Part shown: positions 25,292-34,785 of the stretch, one piece after another
Layout: each line of letters opens with the position of its first letter
Position numbering within the stretch: the stretch's first letter is position 1
From: an uncultured Bacteroidales bacterium
Lineage (GTDB): Bacteria; Bacteroidota; Bacteroidia; Bacteroidales; FEN-979
Direction: 5' to 3'
Assembly: GCA_903913885.1 (NCBI GenBank)
Contig: CAIWMX010000128.1
Location: 48,097 to 112,096, forward strand
DNA length: 64,000 nt
Made by a program: the position numbers and the translations under genes
The notes under the pieces: generated by a model
The model's database searches: none
Seen by the model: the letters and a program-made list of their open reading frames with translations, nothing else
Told to the model about the DNA's origin: nothing

Positions 25292-26008
25292 ATGGTTTTA
25301 AAATCAACAAACCTGGGGAAAAAATTGTTATTATCCGCAATCCTTTTCATCGGGCTGTCATCGTGCAGGATGCAAAAAGGCACGTTGACAGATATCGAAG
25401 GGCATGTTTACCGCACAGTCGTGGCCAGCAGCCAGGAATGGATGTGCGAAAACCTGAAGACCACCTCCTACCGCAACGGGGTGAAAATACCCATCGTCCC
25501 TGACAGCATCGCATGGCCTGCATTGCACGAGGGAGCCTGCTGCTGGTATAACAATGATGCCCGCAACGCAAAGGCTTATGGAGTGCTTTATAACTGGTAT
25601 GCTGTAAAAACGGGCATGCTTTGTCCCAAAGGATGGCGGGTTCCGGGCGACGATGACTGGAAGTTCCTGGAGGGTTTCGCCGACAGCCTTTATCCGCCAG
25701 GAGACACTGAATGGGATAAACAGGGCGGGCGCGGATGCAATGCCGGCCGGCGGCTGAAGGCAGCGAAAGGCTGGAACAACAGTGGCGATGGCGGGGATGA
25801 CTTGTGCTTCGCTGCGCTTCCCGGGGGCGAACGATGCAGCCATGGCCGCTTCTTCATTGCAGGCAGAAGTGGTTTGTGGTGGAGCAGTACCGCATATGAC
25901 TCGTCCTATGCGTGGTACCGGAACATGATCTATGGCATGGATGAGGTTTTCCGAAACACCCACCCGAAATGGATGGGTTTTTCTGTAAGGTGCGTCAGGG
26001 ATAAATAG
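25292..26008 (+). CDS. FISUMP-domain lipoprotein
   Basis: The start was set at ATG 25292 (MVLKSTNLGKKLLLSAILFI), giving 238 aa with a lipobox (GLSSC). The mature part matches the Fibrobacter succinogenes major paralogous domain: DIEGHVYRTVVASSQEWMCE, then NDARNAKAYGVLYNWYAV, CPKGWRVPGDDDWKFLE, and a C-terminal WWSSTAYDSSYAWYR ... FSVRCVRD. This domain is common in surface proteins of Bacteroidota and Fibrobacterota; its ligand is not known. The N-terminal 37 codons of the ORF-track version overlap the previous gene in another frame and are not coding. Confidence 0.85.
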   Translation: MVLKSTNLGKKLLLSAILFIGLSSCRMQKGTLTDIEGHVYRTVVASSQEWMCENLKTTSYRNGVKIPIVPDSIAWPALHEGACCWYNNDARNAKAYGVLYNWYAVKTGMLCPKGWRVPGDDDWKFLEGFADSLYPPGDTEWDKQGGRGCNAGRRLKAAKGWNNSGDGGDDLCFAALPGGERCSHGRFFIAGRSGLWWSSTAYDSSYAWYRNMIYGMDEVFRNTHPKWMGFSVRCVRDK

Positions 26009-26057
26009 CGGGATTCCGGAGCAAAATTCCATGATCGGTTGTTAAGCAACAAAATGC

Positions 26058-26065
26058 TACTTTTG
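26058..26065 (+). promoter_or_regulatory. Putative -7 box TACTTTTG for the VOC/Vat pair
   Basis: TACTTTTG matches TAnnTTTG and lies 51 nt before ATG 26117. A GGTTG occurs 16 nt upstream in place of a good -33 box. The position favours ATG 26117 over the earlier in-frame starts. Confidence 0.4.
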
Positions 26066-26116
26066 TTTGCAATGAATTCTTTGCCCGCAGCTGAATTACA
26101 TAAATTATTTTATGAT

Positions 26117-26659
26117 ATGATACAAATCAGGAAATCAGACATACTCCTTGTTCTTATTCTTACTATGGCAGGATGCAATATGAAAACGAATATAAATGCC
26201 AGGAAAGACAAACATGAACATATGGCATCTTTTGTGTTGGACACGACGCCGAAAGTCACCGGAATAGGCGGAATATTATTTATCTCGGAAAATCCACAAA
26301 AGACCAGAACTTGGTATGGGGAAAACCTGGGCCTGGCCACCAATCAATATGGTTCACCCTTCGAATTCAGGAATGCCAACCGTCCCGCCGAGATCAATTA
26401 CCTGGAGTGGAGCCCGCTTAAAAAAGGAACCGATTACTTCGAGCCATCTAAAAAGGAATTCATGATCAACTACAGGGTTCAGAAGATTGAGGCACTGGTG
26501 AAAAAATTACGCGAAAACGGGGTAACGATCGTCGATACAATCGAAAAATTCGACTACGGAAAATTCGTTCATATCATGGATCCGGACGGAAATAAGATCG
26601 AACTCTGGGAGCCGGTCGACAGCATTTTAACTAAAATGGGGACAAAAACAACAAAATGA
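26117..26659 (+). CDS. VOC-superfamily (glyoxalase-like) lipoprotein
   Basis: From ATG 26117 (MIQIRKSDILLVLILTMAGC) the protein has 180 aa with a lipobox (TMAGC). A VOC fold follows: GGILFISENPQKTRTWYGENLGL, then a LVKKLRENGVTIVD helix-strand and the closing HIMDPDGNKIELWEP. Putative metal ligands include Glu in IELWEP, but the N-terminal His is replaced, so enzyme activity is unclear. An earlier TTG start lacks support. The gene overlaps the Vat-type acetyltransferase by 4 nt (ATGA), so the two are translationally coupled. Confidence 0.8.
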   Translation: MIQIRKSDILLVLILTMAGCNMKTNINARKDKHEHMASFVLDTTPKVTGIGGILFISENPQKTRTWYGENLGLATNQYGSPFEFRNANRPAEINYLEWSPLKKGTDYFEPSKKEFMINYRVQKIEALVKKLRENGVTIVDTIEKFDYGKFVHIMDPDGNKIELWEPVDSILTKMGTKTTK

Positions 26660-27294
26660 ATCCTATGGCCACACCTGATAAAAATGAACAATTCCCGCTA
26701 AAAAATTACGGGAGATTATGCTTCCTGAAAAACATCATAACCCGGCCCAACATCATCGTGGGAGACTATACCTATTACGATGATTTTGAAGACGTTCACA
26801 ACTTTGAAAAAAATGTGAAATACCATTTTGATTTTACGGGCGACAAGCTGGTCATCGGCAAATTCTGCATGATCGCATCGGGAGTCACGTTTATTATGAA
26901 CGGCGCAAATCATTTATCGGAGTCCGTTTCAGCCTACCCTTTTGCCATTTTCGGCAAAGACTGGCAGCACGCCATGAATGGTAAAACTTATCCCTGCAAA
27001 GGTGATACTATCATTGAGAATGATGTTTGGATTGGTTTCCAGGCCACGATCATGCCCGGGGTGAGAATTGGCAACGGAGCCATTATCGCTGCCGGATCTG
27101 TTGTGACAAAGGATGTGGAACCCTACGCCATCGTGGGAGGGAATCCGGCGAAGGAAATCAGAAAGCGTTTTACTGACGAACAAATTGCCAAACTACTGGC
27201 AATACAATGGTGGAATTGGGATATTGAGAAAATAACCCGGAATGTTCAGAATTTAACCGGCCATGATATTGATGGCCTGATACAAGTCAAATAG
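26656..27294 (+). CDS. Vat-family (xenobiotic/streptogramin-type) O-acetyltransferase
   Basis: The 212-residue protein is a hexapeptide-repeat (left-handed beta-helix) acetyltransferase. It is close to the Vat/CatB group in pattern: VGDYTYYDDFED, IGKFCMIASGVTFIMNGANHL (with the catalytic His), AYPFAIFGKDW, GDTIIENDVWIGFQATIMPGV, and IVGGNPAKEIRKRF. Known relatives acetylate streptogramin A or chloramphenicol using acetyl-CoA. Whether this chromosomal copy confers resistance cannot be judged from sequence. It follows the VOC lipoprotein with a 4-nt overlap and looks complete. Confidence 0.85.
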   Translation: MNPMATPDKNEQFPLKNYGRLCFLKNIITRPNIIVGDYTYYDDFEDVHNFEKNVKYHFDFTGDKLVIGKFCMIASGVTFIMNGANHLSESVSAYPFAIFGKDWQHAMNGKTYPCKGDTIIENDVWIGFQATIMPGVRIGNGAIIAAGSVVTKDVEPYAIVGGNPAKEIRKRFTDEQIAKLLAIQWWNWDIEKITRNVQNLTGHDIDGLIQVK

Positions 27295-27307
27295 CACTCG
27301 AAAATCC

Positions 27308-28684
27308 CTATTTTATCAGCATCTTCACGAGCCCGAGTTTGTTTTTATACGGGGCGTACCTGATGGGGATATCAATAAAATTGGCCTTTTTCATGATGGA
27401 GCGGGAATGGGAAAACACCTCGAAACTGTACTTCCCGTGATAATGCCCGATACCGCTGTTCCCCACGCCGCCGAATGGTAACCGGTCGTTGGCGATATGC
27501 ATGAGTACTTCGTTGATGCACCCGCCGCCCGACGTTGTAGTATGAAGCATCTCCTCCTGCTTTTTCCGGCTGTCGGAAAAGTAGTAGAATGCAAGGGGCT
27601 TCGGATGGGAATTCACATAATTTGTAACCTCCTTCAGGTCTGTGAATTCCATCACCGGCAGGATCGGTCCGAATATCTCCTCCCCCATGATTGGGTCATC
27701 GGGTTTTACAGAATCGATGATGGTTGGAGCAATGTAACGCGATGCTACATCAACGCCGCCGCCGGTCACAATGCGTGCTCCTTTGAGGAACAGAGCCAGC
27801 CGCTCCGTTTTGGCCGTGGTGGCAATGCGCACATAATCAGGACTGCCCTTGGGATCAGCTCCGAAATATTCGGCGATTTTCTTCTTCATTAACTCCATCA
27901 GTTCGGCTTTCACTGAATGATGAACAAAGAGATAATCGGGAGCAATGCAGGTCTGGCCGGCATTGATGTATTTGCCCCAGACGATCCGGCTGGCCGCGAC
28001 TTTCAGGTTGGCATCCTGGTCGACAATGCAGGGACTTTTCCCACCCAGTTCGAGCGAAACCGGGGTCAGGTTCCTGGCTGCGGCCTCCATCACCACCTTA
28101 CCTACCAACGGACTGCCGGTAAAGAAAATATAATCCCACGATTGCGCCAGCAGCGCCTGGTTGGCCGCACGACCTCCCCCAAACAGGGCGATATATTCAG
28201 GGGGGAAGAACTCGGCGATCATCTGCCCCATCACCTTCGCAGTACATGGCGTATACTCCGATGCTTTCAACACGGTACAGTTTCCCGCGGAAATGGCTCC
28301 CACCAGTGGATTGATCAGCAGCTGAAAAGGGTAGTTCCATGGAGCGATCACCAGCACGAGTCCATAGGGTTCCTTGTAAATCCGGCTGGTTGACCAGAAA
28401 TGGATCATCTGGTTAGTGAAAACCCTTTTGGGCTTTGCCCACTTCCGCAAATGGCGGATGTGTTCGCCGATTTCCGACAATACCAGGCCAATCTCCGTAC
28501 CATAGGCTTCAAACTTCGACTTATGCAGGTCCTTCCACAATGCTTCGTAGAGCCGGTCCTCGTATGCTAAAATTGCCTTTTTCAACGTTTTTAACTGGGA
28601 TATCCTGAAACCTATATCCTTTGTTTTATGTGTGTTGAAAAACAACCTTTGTTTTTCAACGATCGCATTGACATGTTCGTCCAT
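27308..28684 (-). CDS. Aldehyde dehydrogenase (class 3-like)
   Basis: The 458-residue NAD(P)-dependent enzyme oxidises aldehydes to acids. Present are NYPFQLLINPLVGAI, the cofactor Lys140 in VLKASEYTP, the general base Glu212 in LELGGKSP, and the nucleophile Cys246 in NAGQTCIAPDY. GEEIFGPILPVM completes the set. The short length and the C-terminus (GHYHGKYSFEVFSH) fit the class 3/fatty-aldehyde or coniferyl-aldehyde dehydrogenase branch. An SDR oxidoreductase is transcribed ahead of it on the same strand. The two could act in sequence on an alcohol, but that is inference. Confidence 0.93.
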   Translation of the reverse strand: MDEHVNAIVEKQRLFFNTHKTKDIGFRISQLKTLKKAILAYEDRLYEALWKDLHKSKFEAYGTEIGLVLSEIGEHIRHLRKWAKPKRVFTNQMIHFWSTSRIYKEPYGLVLVIAPWNYPFQLLINPLVGAISAGNCTVLKASEYTPCTAKVMGQMIAEFFPPEYIALFGGGRAANQALLAQSWDYIFFTGSPLVGKVVMEAAARNLTPVSLELGGKSPCIVDQDANLKVAASRIVWGKYINAGQTCIAPDYLFVHHSVKAELMELMKKKIAEYFGADPKGSPDYVRIATTAKTERLALFLKGARIVTGGGVDVASRYIAPTIIDSVKPDDPIMGEEIFGPILPVMEFTDLKEVTNYVNSHPKPLAFYYFSDSRKKQEEMLHTTTSGGGCINEVLMHIANDRLPFGGVGNSGIGHYHGKYSFEVFSHSRSIMKKANFIDIPIRYAPYKNKLGLVKMLIK

Positions 28685-28699
28685 TTTTTCTACAGGGGT

Positions 28700-28718
28700 G
28701 GAACTCCTGCGGAGTTCC
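28700..28718. repeat. Palindrome GGAACTCC-TGC-GGAGTTCC
   Basis: Perfect 8-bp arms with a 3-nt loop. The same arms occur at 35832-35850 with loop GTA. It forms one end of a composite element whose other end is the octad array at 28753-28816. A CTACAGGGG sequence lies just to its left. Confidence 0.8.
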
Positions 28719-28752
28719 GGGTTAATAATATGTTTGAAGGCTAATTATTTGC

Positions 28753-28816
28753 TATTTTACCATTTCACCATTTCACCATTTCCAATTTCGCTACCTCGCT
28801 ATTTCGCCACCTCGCT
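28753..28816 (-). repeat. Octad tandem array downstream of the SDR gene
   Basis: Eight 8-nt units grade from CATTTCAC-type (near the palindrome) to ACCTCGCT-type. The far end overlaps the SDR stop codon (28815-28817). On the gene's sense strand it reads TAGCGAGG TGGCGAAA TAGCGAGG and so on. It is an inverted copy of the array at 35732-35803. Confidence 0.8.
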
Positions 28817-29636
28817 AACTCTTTTCATGCCCCTTAAACCCGCTCATCGATTTATAAATTCCAAGCCATTTGCCGACGAAGAGGTCGAACCATCGTACCG
28901 GCAGGATTCCTTTGGTGAAGGGGACAAGTTTTACCATAAAAGGTGCCCTCACAAACAACCTGTTGGATTTGATTGCACGGACAACCAGGGCCGCAAGGGT
29001 TTCAGGTTTGAGGAGGGGAAGCAGGGGATTCACCTTAACGCCTGCGAACATCCCGGTATTAATGTATGACGGACAAACAGTGGTTACCCTGACTCCCGAC
29101 CGCGATAATTCAAGCTCCATGCGCATGGCTTCCGACCAGCCGACGACCGCCCATTTGCTGGCGCAATAAACCGACATCTGCGGGTTTGACAGCATCCCTG
29201 CGGCCGATGCGATGTTCACGATGTGACCAGACTGCTTCCGGATCATGGCCGGGAGAAATTCGAGCGTCACATGCATCAGCGCACTCGTATTTACCGCAAT
29301 AGTTCTGTCGATGCCGGCATGGGTGAAATCTTTAAAGTCGCTGTTTCCTGTAATAATCCCGGCATTGTTTATCAGGATATCAACCTCCCCAACTTCGGAT
29401 TGGACTTTCATGGCTGTTTCCCTCACCTGTGCAAGATCTGAAACATCAACCAGATATGGATGCACGCTGAAATGCATAGCCCGGAGTTCACGAGTGGTTT
29501 CATCCAGCTTTTCCTTATTAATGTCCCAGATCACCAGGTTGGCAGCTCCGTCCTGAAGACACATATCACCCATGAGCCGTCCGATGCCGGCAGCTCCTCC
29601 GGTAACCAGCACCGTAGTTTCCTTTATCTTTGTCAT
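28815..29636 (-). CDS. Short-chain dehydrogenase/reductase
   Basis: The 273-residue SDR has the NAD(P)-binding TGGAAGIG (12-19), the NNAGI structural motif and the catalytic Ser/Tyr/Lys set (NIASAAG ... YCASK). A C-terminal extension with basic residues (FVGKWLGIYKSMSGFKGHEK) follows. This is the classical family; similarity to retinol/long-chain alcohol dehydrogenases is suggested by the extension. It precedes the aldehyde dehydrogenase on the same strand, separated by 130 nt that hold a palindrome and octad repeats. It probably has a promoter at about 29670. Confidence 0.9.
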   Translation of the reverse strand: MTKIKETTVLVTGGAAGIGRLMGDMCLQDGAANLVIWDINKEKLDETTRELRAMHFSVHPYLVDVSDLAQVRETAMKVQSEVGEVDILINNAGIITGNSDFKDFTHAGIDRTIAVNTSALMHVTLEFLPAMIRKQSGHIVNIASAAGMLSNPQMSVYCASKWAVVGWSEAMRMELELSRSGVRVTTVCPSYINTGMFAGVKVNPLLPLLKPETLAALVVRAIKSNRLFVRAPFMVKLVPFTKGILPVRWFDLFVGKWLGIYKSMSGFKGHEKS

Positions 29637-29665
29637 AATTTTCAGTATATTTGCAGGAATATCAT

Positions 29666-29673
29666 CAAAAATA
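29666..29673 (-). promoter_or_regulatory. Putative -7 box TATTTTTG for the SDR gene
   Basis: TATTTTTG on the minus strand lies 29 nt before the SDR ATG. No strong -33 box is seen. Confidence 0.35.
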
Positions 29674-29734
29674 CAATTTTTTCGGTTCGATGAATATTCT
29701 TTTTCGTGGAAATATTACTGCGGAGAAAGTTTTA

Positions 29735-29766
29735 TTTGGTGATATTAAAAGAATTTCGTAGTTTTG
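29735..29766 (+). promoter_or_regulatory. Canonical Bacteroidota promoter (TTTG-N20-TAGTTTTG) of rpsO
   Basis: TTTG at 29735-29738, a 20-nt spacer and TAGTTTTG at 29759-29766 match the consensus, 51 nt before the rpsO ATG. Confidence 0.75.
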
Positions 29767-29817
29767 CAGCCCGTTTAAAAGGCCTATAAACAATTAACAG
29801 AATCAACACTTACAGCA

Positions 29818-30087
29818 ATGAATTTAGCTCCTGAAGTAAAAAAGAAAGCATTTTTAGAACACGGAAAATCAGAATTTGACAGTGGGTCAACTGAAGCCCA
29901 GGTGGCCCTGTTCACCATGAAGATCCAGCATCTTACCGAACATCTGAAAAAGAACAAGAAAGACATGGTTACAGAACGGTCGCTGGTGATCATGGTAGGA
30001 AAACGCAGGAAATTGCTGGATTACCTGAAAAGCAAAGAAATTCAGCGGTATCGTGACATCATCAAAAAGCTCGGTATCCGTAAATAA
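29818..30087 (+). CDS. rpsO: 30S ribosomal protein S15
   Basis: The 89-residue protein is the standard S15 length. It carries the family pattern FDSGSTEAQVALFTMKIQHLTEHLKKNKKD and the C-terminal GKRRKLLDYLKSK, which contact 16S rRNA in the central domain. rpsO followed by pnp is a classical gene order. A hairpin terminator separates the two here, so pnp expression depends on read-through or its own start. Confidence 0.98.
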   Translation: MNLAPEVKKKAFLEHGKSEFDSGSTEAQVALFTMKIQHLTEHLKKNKKDMVTERSLVIMVGKRRKLLDYLKSKEIQRYRDIIKKLGIRK

Positions 30088-30112
30088 TTTTTTTTATTTC
30101 TTTATAAATCAA

Positions 30113-30142
30113 GAAAGAGGCAATGTGATAATTGCCTCTTTT
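30113..30142 (+). terminator. Rho-independent terminator between rpsO and pnp
   Basis: AAGAGGCAAT and ATTGCCTCTT form an inverted repeat with a short A/T/G loop, followed by TTTT. It lies 26 nt after the rpsO stop. Confidence 0.8.
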
Positions 30143-30163
30143 AATATCTGAAAGACAACACAC

Positions 30164-32395
30164 ATGAATGGAATAACAAAGACTTTTACCCTTGCCGACG
30201 GCAGGGAGATTACTATTGAAACAGGGAAACTCGCCAAACAAGCCGATGGGGCTGTAGTTGTAAAGATGGGCGATACTATGTTGCTGGCTACCGTCGTAGC
30301 CATGCAGGAAGCCAAGGAAAACGTTGACTTCATGCCCTTATCCGTTGAATACCGTGAAAAATATGCTGCTGCCGGAAGGTTCCCGGGTGGTTTTTTCAAA
30401 CGCGAGGCACGGCCTTCCGATTATGAGATTTTAATTTCCAGGCTGATCGACCGGGCCTTGCGCCCCCTCTTTCCTGATGATTTCCATGCTGAAGTCCAGG
30501 TAATCGTCACCCTGATCTCTGCAGATACGAATGTACTGCCCGATGCACTGGCATGTCTCGCTGCTTCGGCAGCGCTCGCCGTAAGCGATATCCCCTTCAA
30601 CGGCCCCATCTCCGAAGTGAGGGTTGCCCGCATCAAGGGACAGTTTGTCATCAACCCGAATATCGATGCCATGGTCGACGCAGATATCGACATCATCGTA
30701 GCCGCCTCGCTCGACAATATCATGATGGTTGAAGGCGAAATGAAAGAAGTTTCGGAAGACGATATGATCGAAGCCATCCGCATCGCACACGAAGCCATCA
30801 AGGATCAGTGCAATGCACAGCTCGAACTGGCGTCGATGATTGAAAAATCAAAGGTAAAACGTACTTACTGCCACGAAACAAATGATCCTGAATTCAAGGA
30901 AAAGGTAAAGGCAGCAACTTACCAGAAGGTTTACGACATGGCCTCCAGCGGCAATGCCAACAAGCACGAACGCAAAAAGATCATCGAAGGGATCAAGGAA
31001 GAATTTGTTGCCACCCTCACCGATGAGGAAAAGGATACAAAGAAACCCATGATCGGCCGTTATTACCATGAAGTTGAAAAGGAAGCCATCCGCAACGCAA
31101 CCATGGATAACCGCCAGAGGCTGGACGGCCGTAAACTCGACGAAATCCGCCCCATCTGGACCGAGATCGATTATTTACCCGCAGCCCACGGATCCGCCAT
31201 CTTCACCCGTGGCGAAACCCAGTCGCTGACTACGGTTACCCTGGGTACCAAGCTTGATCAGCAGGCCATCGACGGAGCGATCATTGAAGGTAAAGTTAAT
31301 TTTATCCTTCACTATAATTTTCCATCGTTTGCCACCGGTGAAGTCAAGCCGATCCGCAGCACAGGCCGCCGCGAAATCGGCCATGGGAACCTGGCACTTC
31401 GCGCACTGAAAAACATGATCCCCCAGGGAGCTGATAATTTGTATACCATCCGCATCGTTTCCGACATCCTTGAATCGAACGGCAGTTCTTCCATGGCAAC
31501 CGTTTGCGCGGGAACCATGGCGCTGATGGATGCCGGCGTGAAGATTGTCAAGCCCGTTTCAGGCATTGCCATGGGGCTGATCACCGACAACAAACGTTAT
31601 GTCGTTTTATCCGACATCCTGGGCGATGAAGATCACCTGGGCGACATGGACTTCAAGGTTTGCGGCACCCGCGACGGGATTACCGCCTGCCAGATGGATA
31701 TCAAGGTTGACGGGTTGTCATTCGATATCCTGCGCGAAGCACTGGCCCAGGCCCGCCAGGGACGTATGCACATCCTCGGGGAAATGGCGAAGACCATCAC
31801 CGAGCCGCGTGCCGATTTCAAACCGTTCGTTCCCCGTATCTTCCAGATGAAGGTACCCAAGGAATTCATCGGCGCCATCATCGGCCCCGGCGGCAAAGTC
31901 ATCCAGGAGATGCAGCGCGAAACAGGCACGACCATTGTTATTGAAGAAGTCGGTGAATTTGGCATCGTCGATATCGTGGCTGATAACCTGGAAGCACGCG
32001 ACAAGGTGATCGAAAAGATAAAAAGAATCGCTTCGGTTGCCGAAGTGGGCGAAATTTATAAAGGAAAAGTGAAAAACATCCAGTCGTTCGGAGCTTTTGT
32101 TGAAATTCTCCCCAACCAGGACGGGTTGCTACACATTTCTGAAATTGACTGGAAACGTCTTGAGAAGGTTGAAGACGCCCTTAAAGTTGGCGACGAGATC
32201 GAAGTGAAACTCATCGAGGTTGATCCGAAGACCGGCAAACTTAAACTATCACGCAAAGCGTTGCTTCCAAAACCGGAAGGGTATGTTGAACGGAAATCAG
32301 AGCCACGGCCCGACCGCGACCATGACCGCGACCGCGATCGTGACCGTGACAGGGGACATGACCGTGACGGCGACCACCGGGGCCCCCGCAGGTAA
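30164..32395 (+). CDS. pnp: Polyribonucleotide nucleotidyltransferase (PNPase)
   Basis: PNPase (743 aa) degrades RNA 3'-5' with phosphate. Two RNase PH-like domains are separated by a helical domain. The first PH domain includes [19 protein letters not shown]; the second includes [15 protein letters not shown]-like and [11 protein letters not shown] segments. Near the C-terminus come a KH domain ([20 protein letters not shown]) and an S1 domain ([18 protein letters not shown]). The last 35 residues are an unusual Asp/Arg-repeat tail ([14 protein letters not shown]). Such tails are variable and probably unstructured. Confidence 0.97.
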   Translation: MNGITKTFTLADGREITIETGKLAKQADGAVVVKMGDTMLLATVVAMQEAKENVDFMPLSVEYREKYAAAGRFPGGFFKREARPSDYEILISRLIDRALRPLFPDDFHAEVQVIVTLISADTNVLPDALACLAASAALAVSDIPFNGPISEVRVARIKGQFVINPNIDAMVDADIDIIVAASLDNIMMVEGEMKEVSEDDMIEAIRIAHEAIKDQCNAQLELASMIEKSKVKRTYCHETNDPEFKEKVKAATYQKVYDMASSGNANKHERKKIIEGIKEEFVATLTDEEKDTKKPMIGRYYHEVEKEAIRNATMDNRQRLDGRKLDEIRPIWTEIDYLPAAHGSAIFTRGETQSLTTVTLGTKLDQQAIDGAIIEGKVNFILHYNFPSFATGEVKPIRSTGRREIGHGNLALRALKNMIPQGADNLYTIRIVSDILESNGSSSMATVCAGTMALMDAGVKIVKPVSGIAMGLITDNKRYVVLSDILGDEDHLGDMDFKVCGTRDGITACQMDIKVDGLSFDILREALAQARQGRMHILGEMAKTITEPRADFKPFVPRIFQMKVPKEFIGAIIGPGGKVIQEMQRETGTTIVIEEVGEFGIVDIVADNLEARDKVIEKIKRIASVAEVGEIYKGKVKNIQSFGAFVEILPNQDGLLHISEIDWKRLEKVEDALKVGDEIEVKLIEVDPKTGKLKLSRKALLPKPEGYVERKSEPRPDRDHDRDRDRDRDRGHDRDGDHRGPRR

Positions 32396-32465
32396 TTCTG
32401 CTGTAACCTAAAGTTGATTTTCACGTAAAACAACCTGAACAAGGTTTAACACAAATTGCATTCGC

Positions 32466-33329
32466 ATGAGGCAGTTAAAAATTACGAAACAGGTTACCAA
32501 CCGTGAAACCGCATCGCTGGATAAATACCTCCAGGAAATTGGTAAAGTTGAACTGATCACGGCTGATGAGGAAGTATCGCTTGCCCAGCGTATCAAGCAG
32601 GGCGATATGGCCGCACTCGAAAAACTGACCAAGGCCAACCTGCGTTTCGTGGTTTCTGTTTCCAAACAATATCAAAACCAGGGATTGAGCCTTCCCGACC
32701 TCATCAACGAAGGGAATCTCGGACTTATTAAGGCAGCCCAGCGGTTTGACGAAACCCGCGGTTTCAAATTTATCTCTTATGCCGTATGGTGGATCCGTCA
32801 ATCGATCCTGCAGGCACTGGCCGAACAGTCGCGTATTGTTCGGTTGCCCCTCAACAAAATCGGTTCGATAAATAAGATCAACAAAGCATACGCCCAGCTC
32901 GAACAGCAATACGAACGTGAACCGAATGCCGGGGAAATTGCTCTGTTGCTCGAGGTTTCGGAGAACGAGGTGAAGGAGTCGATGCGTAACTCTGGCCGTC
33001 ATGTCTCCATGGACGCCCCGCTTATCCAGGATGAGGACAACACCATGTATGATGTTCTCCGGAGCGAGGAAAATACCACGCCGGATAACGGGTTGCTCTA
33101 TGAATCGCTGAAAAAGGAGATCGAACGGGCTGTTTCAACCCTCACCCAGCGTGAAGCTGATGTGATCCGCCTTTATTTCGGACTGAATGGCAGTCACCCG
33201 ATGACCCTCGAGGAGATTGGTGAAAAATTCGACCTTACGCGCGAACGGGTCCGCCAAATCAAGGAAAAAGCCATAAGACGGCTCAAACACACCTCGCGAA
33301 GCAAGATATTGAAGACGTACCTGGGATAG
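32466..33329 (+). CDS. rpoD: Primary sigma factor (RpoD/SigA), short Bacteroidota type
   Basis: The 287-residue sigma-70 protein has region 1.2 ([15 protein letters not shown]), 2.1-2.4 ([19 protein letters not shown], then [12 protein letters not shown]), region 3, and 4.2 ([20 protein letters not shown]). Like other Bacteroidota primary sigma factors it lacks region 1.1 and the long non-conserved insert. This fits the unusual TAnnTTTG promoters seen through the window. It directly follows pnp. A tandem octad/heptad array begins right at its stop codon. Confidence 0.96.
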   Translation: MRQLKITKQVTNRETASLDKYLQEIGKVELITADEEVSLAQRIKQGDMAALEKLTKANLRFVVSVSKQYQNQGLSLPDLINEGNLGLIKAAQRFDETRGFKFISYAVWWIRQSILQALAEQSRIVRLPLNKIGSINKINKAYAQLEQQYEREPNAGEIALLLEVSENEVKESMRNSGRHVSMDAPLIQDEDNTMYDVLRSEENTTPDNGLLYESLKKEIERAVSTLTQREADVIRLYFGLNGSHPMTLEEIGEKFDLTRERVRQIKEKAIRRLKHTSRSKILKTYLG

Positions 33330-33408
33330 GTGACAAGGTGACAAGGTAAAGGTGACAAGGTGACAAGGTAACAAGGTGACAAGGTGACAAGGTGACAAGG
33401 TAACAAGG
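33330..33408 (+). repeat. Octad tandem array GGTGACAA/GGTAACAA downstream of rpoD
   Basis: Immediately after the rpoD TAG, about ten units of GGTGACAA or GGTAACAA run head to tail; one unit is shortened to GGTAAA. The array then turns into the AAATCGT heptads at 33413. Confidence 0.9.
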
Positions 33409-33412
33409 TACG

Positions 33413-33454
33413 AAATCGTAAATCGTAAATCGTAAATCGTAAATCGTAAATCGT
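33413..33454 (+). repeat. Heptad tandem array AAATCGT (6 copies) before rpe
   Basis: Six perfect AAATCGT units end 2 nt before the rpe ATG, so the array occupies the place of the ribosome-binding region. The same unit occurs seven times at 34786-34834. Confidence 0.9.
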
Positions 33455-33456
33455 AG

Positions 33457-34110
33457 ATGTCTGTCCTTATAGCCCCATCGCTCCTTTCAGCCAATTTTCT
33501 GAACCTGCAGAAGGATGTTGAGATGCTTAACAGGAGCGAGGCTGACTGGCTGCATCTTGACGTGATGGATGGGGTTTTTGTACCCAACATTTCCTTCGGG
33601 TTTCCCATTATTCAGAAAATCAGGGGAGCGACCACCAAAATACTCGATGTCCACCTGATGATTATTGATCCCGAACGGTATCTTGAACGGTTTAGAAAAG
33701 CCGGCGCCGACGTCATCAGTATTCACGCAGAAGCCTGTAAAAACCCGCTGGAGTCAGTTAAAATAATCAGGAGCCTCGGTGCCAGGGCTGGTATCGTTAT
33801 CAATCCTGAAACACCTGTGAATGTCATTGAGAATCTTATCAGCCAGGTGGATATGGTATTGATCATGTCGGTCCATCCGGGATTTGGAGGACAATCATTT
33901 ATTCAGGAAACCTTTGGGAAAATCGAAGCGGTGAAAACCATGATCAGCGAAATTAACCCGGGCGTACTGATTGAGGTGGACGGCGGTGTTGACTTACTGA
34001 ACGCCGGGAAACTTGTAAAATCAGGGGTTGATATCCTTGTAGCCGGTAACACAATTTTCGCATCTCCTGATCCACTTCAAACCATCCATCTTCTTAAAAA
34101 CATCTCTTAA
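33457..34110 (+). CDS. rpe: Ribulose-phosphate 3-epimerase
   Basis: The 217-residue TIM-barrel enzyme interconverts ribulose-5-phosphate and xylulose-5-phosphate in the pentose phosphate pathway. Key segments are IAPSLLSANF, HLDVMDGVFVPNISFG (metal and catalytic Asp), VHLMI with a metal-binding His, SVHPGFGGQSF and EVDGGV with the second catalytic Asp. Length is normal. The start ATG follows an AAATCGT repeat array by only 2 nt, so no ordinary ribosome-binding region exists. Confidence 0.97.
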   Translation: MSVLIAPSLLSANFLNLQKDVEMLNRSEADWLHLDVMDGVFVPNISFGFPIIQKIRGATTKILDVHLMIIDPERYLERFRKAGADVISIHAEACKNPLESVKIIRSLGARAGIVINPETPVNVIENLISQVDMVLIMSVHPGFGGQSFIQETFGKIEAVKTMISEINPGVLIEVDGGVDLLNAGKLVKSGVDILVAGNTIFASPDPLQTIHLLKNIS

Positions 34111-34180
34111 TCGCCCTCTGAGGTTATTTCTTATATTTCCTTCGCCTTTTTTTTCTAATTTTACAAAAAAAACACCGGGC

Positions 34181-34780
34181 ATGGATTTCAAGGGAGCCAG
34201 TGAATATATCGTTCAGCGCCTGAATTCGGAACTAAGTCCGTCGCTCTTTTACCATACTCCCGGACACAGCCTTGATGTTCTCACGGCCATACGAAAGTTG
34301 GGTGAAACTGAAGATATCGATGACCACGCCAGGATCTTACTTGATACGGCAGCGCTTTTCCATGATGCGGGCATGTTGGTTCAATATCATGATCATGAAG
34401 CGTTCTCAGTGACCCTGTGTCATGAAATTCTTTCCGGATTTGGATACTCCGACACTGAACTCGATCAGATTTCCAGTCTTATCCTGGTCACCAGGCTTCC
34501 CCAGCATCCTGCAAATATTCTTGAACAGATAATTTGTGACGCCGACCTGGATTACCTTGGCAGAGATGACTACTTCATCAACTCGTTCAAACTCAGGCTT
34601 GAATGGCAGGTCAACGGGATTAGAAACACAACTTTGAACGAGTGGTTTGACCTCCAGGTAAAATTTTTATCTGAACACCATTATTTCACAAAATCTGCGT
34701 TCAATTTAAGAAACGCAAAAAAAATGGCTAACCTGGCAGAACTAAGAACCATCGTAAATAATTCAGGACCGCAATTATAA
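34181..34780 (+). CDS. HD-domain metal-dependent phosphohydrolase
   Basis: The 199-residue protein has an N-terminal His (YHTPGHSLDV), the HD dyad ALFHDAGM and a further Asp (DADLDY). It therefore carries the H...HD...D metal ligands of the HD superfamily. The closest memory is of small HD/PDEase-type proteins; substrate could be nucleotide or cyclic nucleotide. It sits between rpe and a universal stress protein, and AAATCGT heptads follow its stop by 5 nt. Confidence 0.8.
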   Translation: MDFKGASEYIVQRLNSELSPSLFYHTPGHSLDVLTAIRKLGETEDIDDHARILLDTAALFHDAGMLVQYHDHEAFSVTLCHEILSGFGYSDTELDQISSLILVTRLPQHPANILEQIICDADLDYLGRDDYFINSFKLRLEWQVNGIRNTTLNEWFDLQVKFLSEHHYFTKSAFNLRNAKKMANLAELRTIVNNSGPQL

Positions 34781-34785
34781 ATCTG

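Noticed and set aside
33330-33454. Possible CRISPR array (also the six other arrays)
   Set aside because: The units are 7-8 nt, head to tail without spacers, and no cas gene is present.
33135-33608. 157-aa minus-strand ORF spanning the rpoD-rpe gap
   Set aside because: Its middle is the translation of the tandem arrays (YDLRFTIYDLRFT, LVTLSPCHLVTL), and the ends are antisense to rpoD and rpe.
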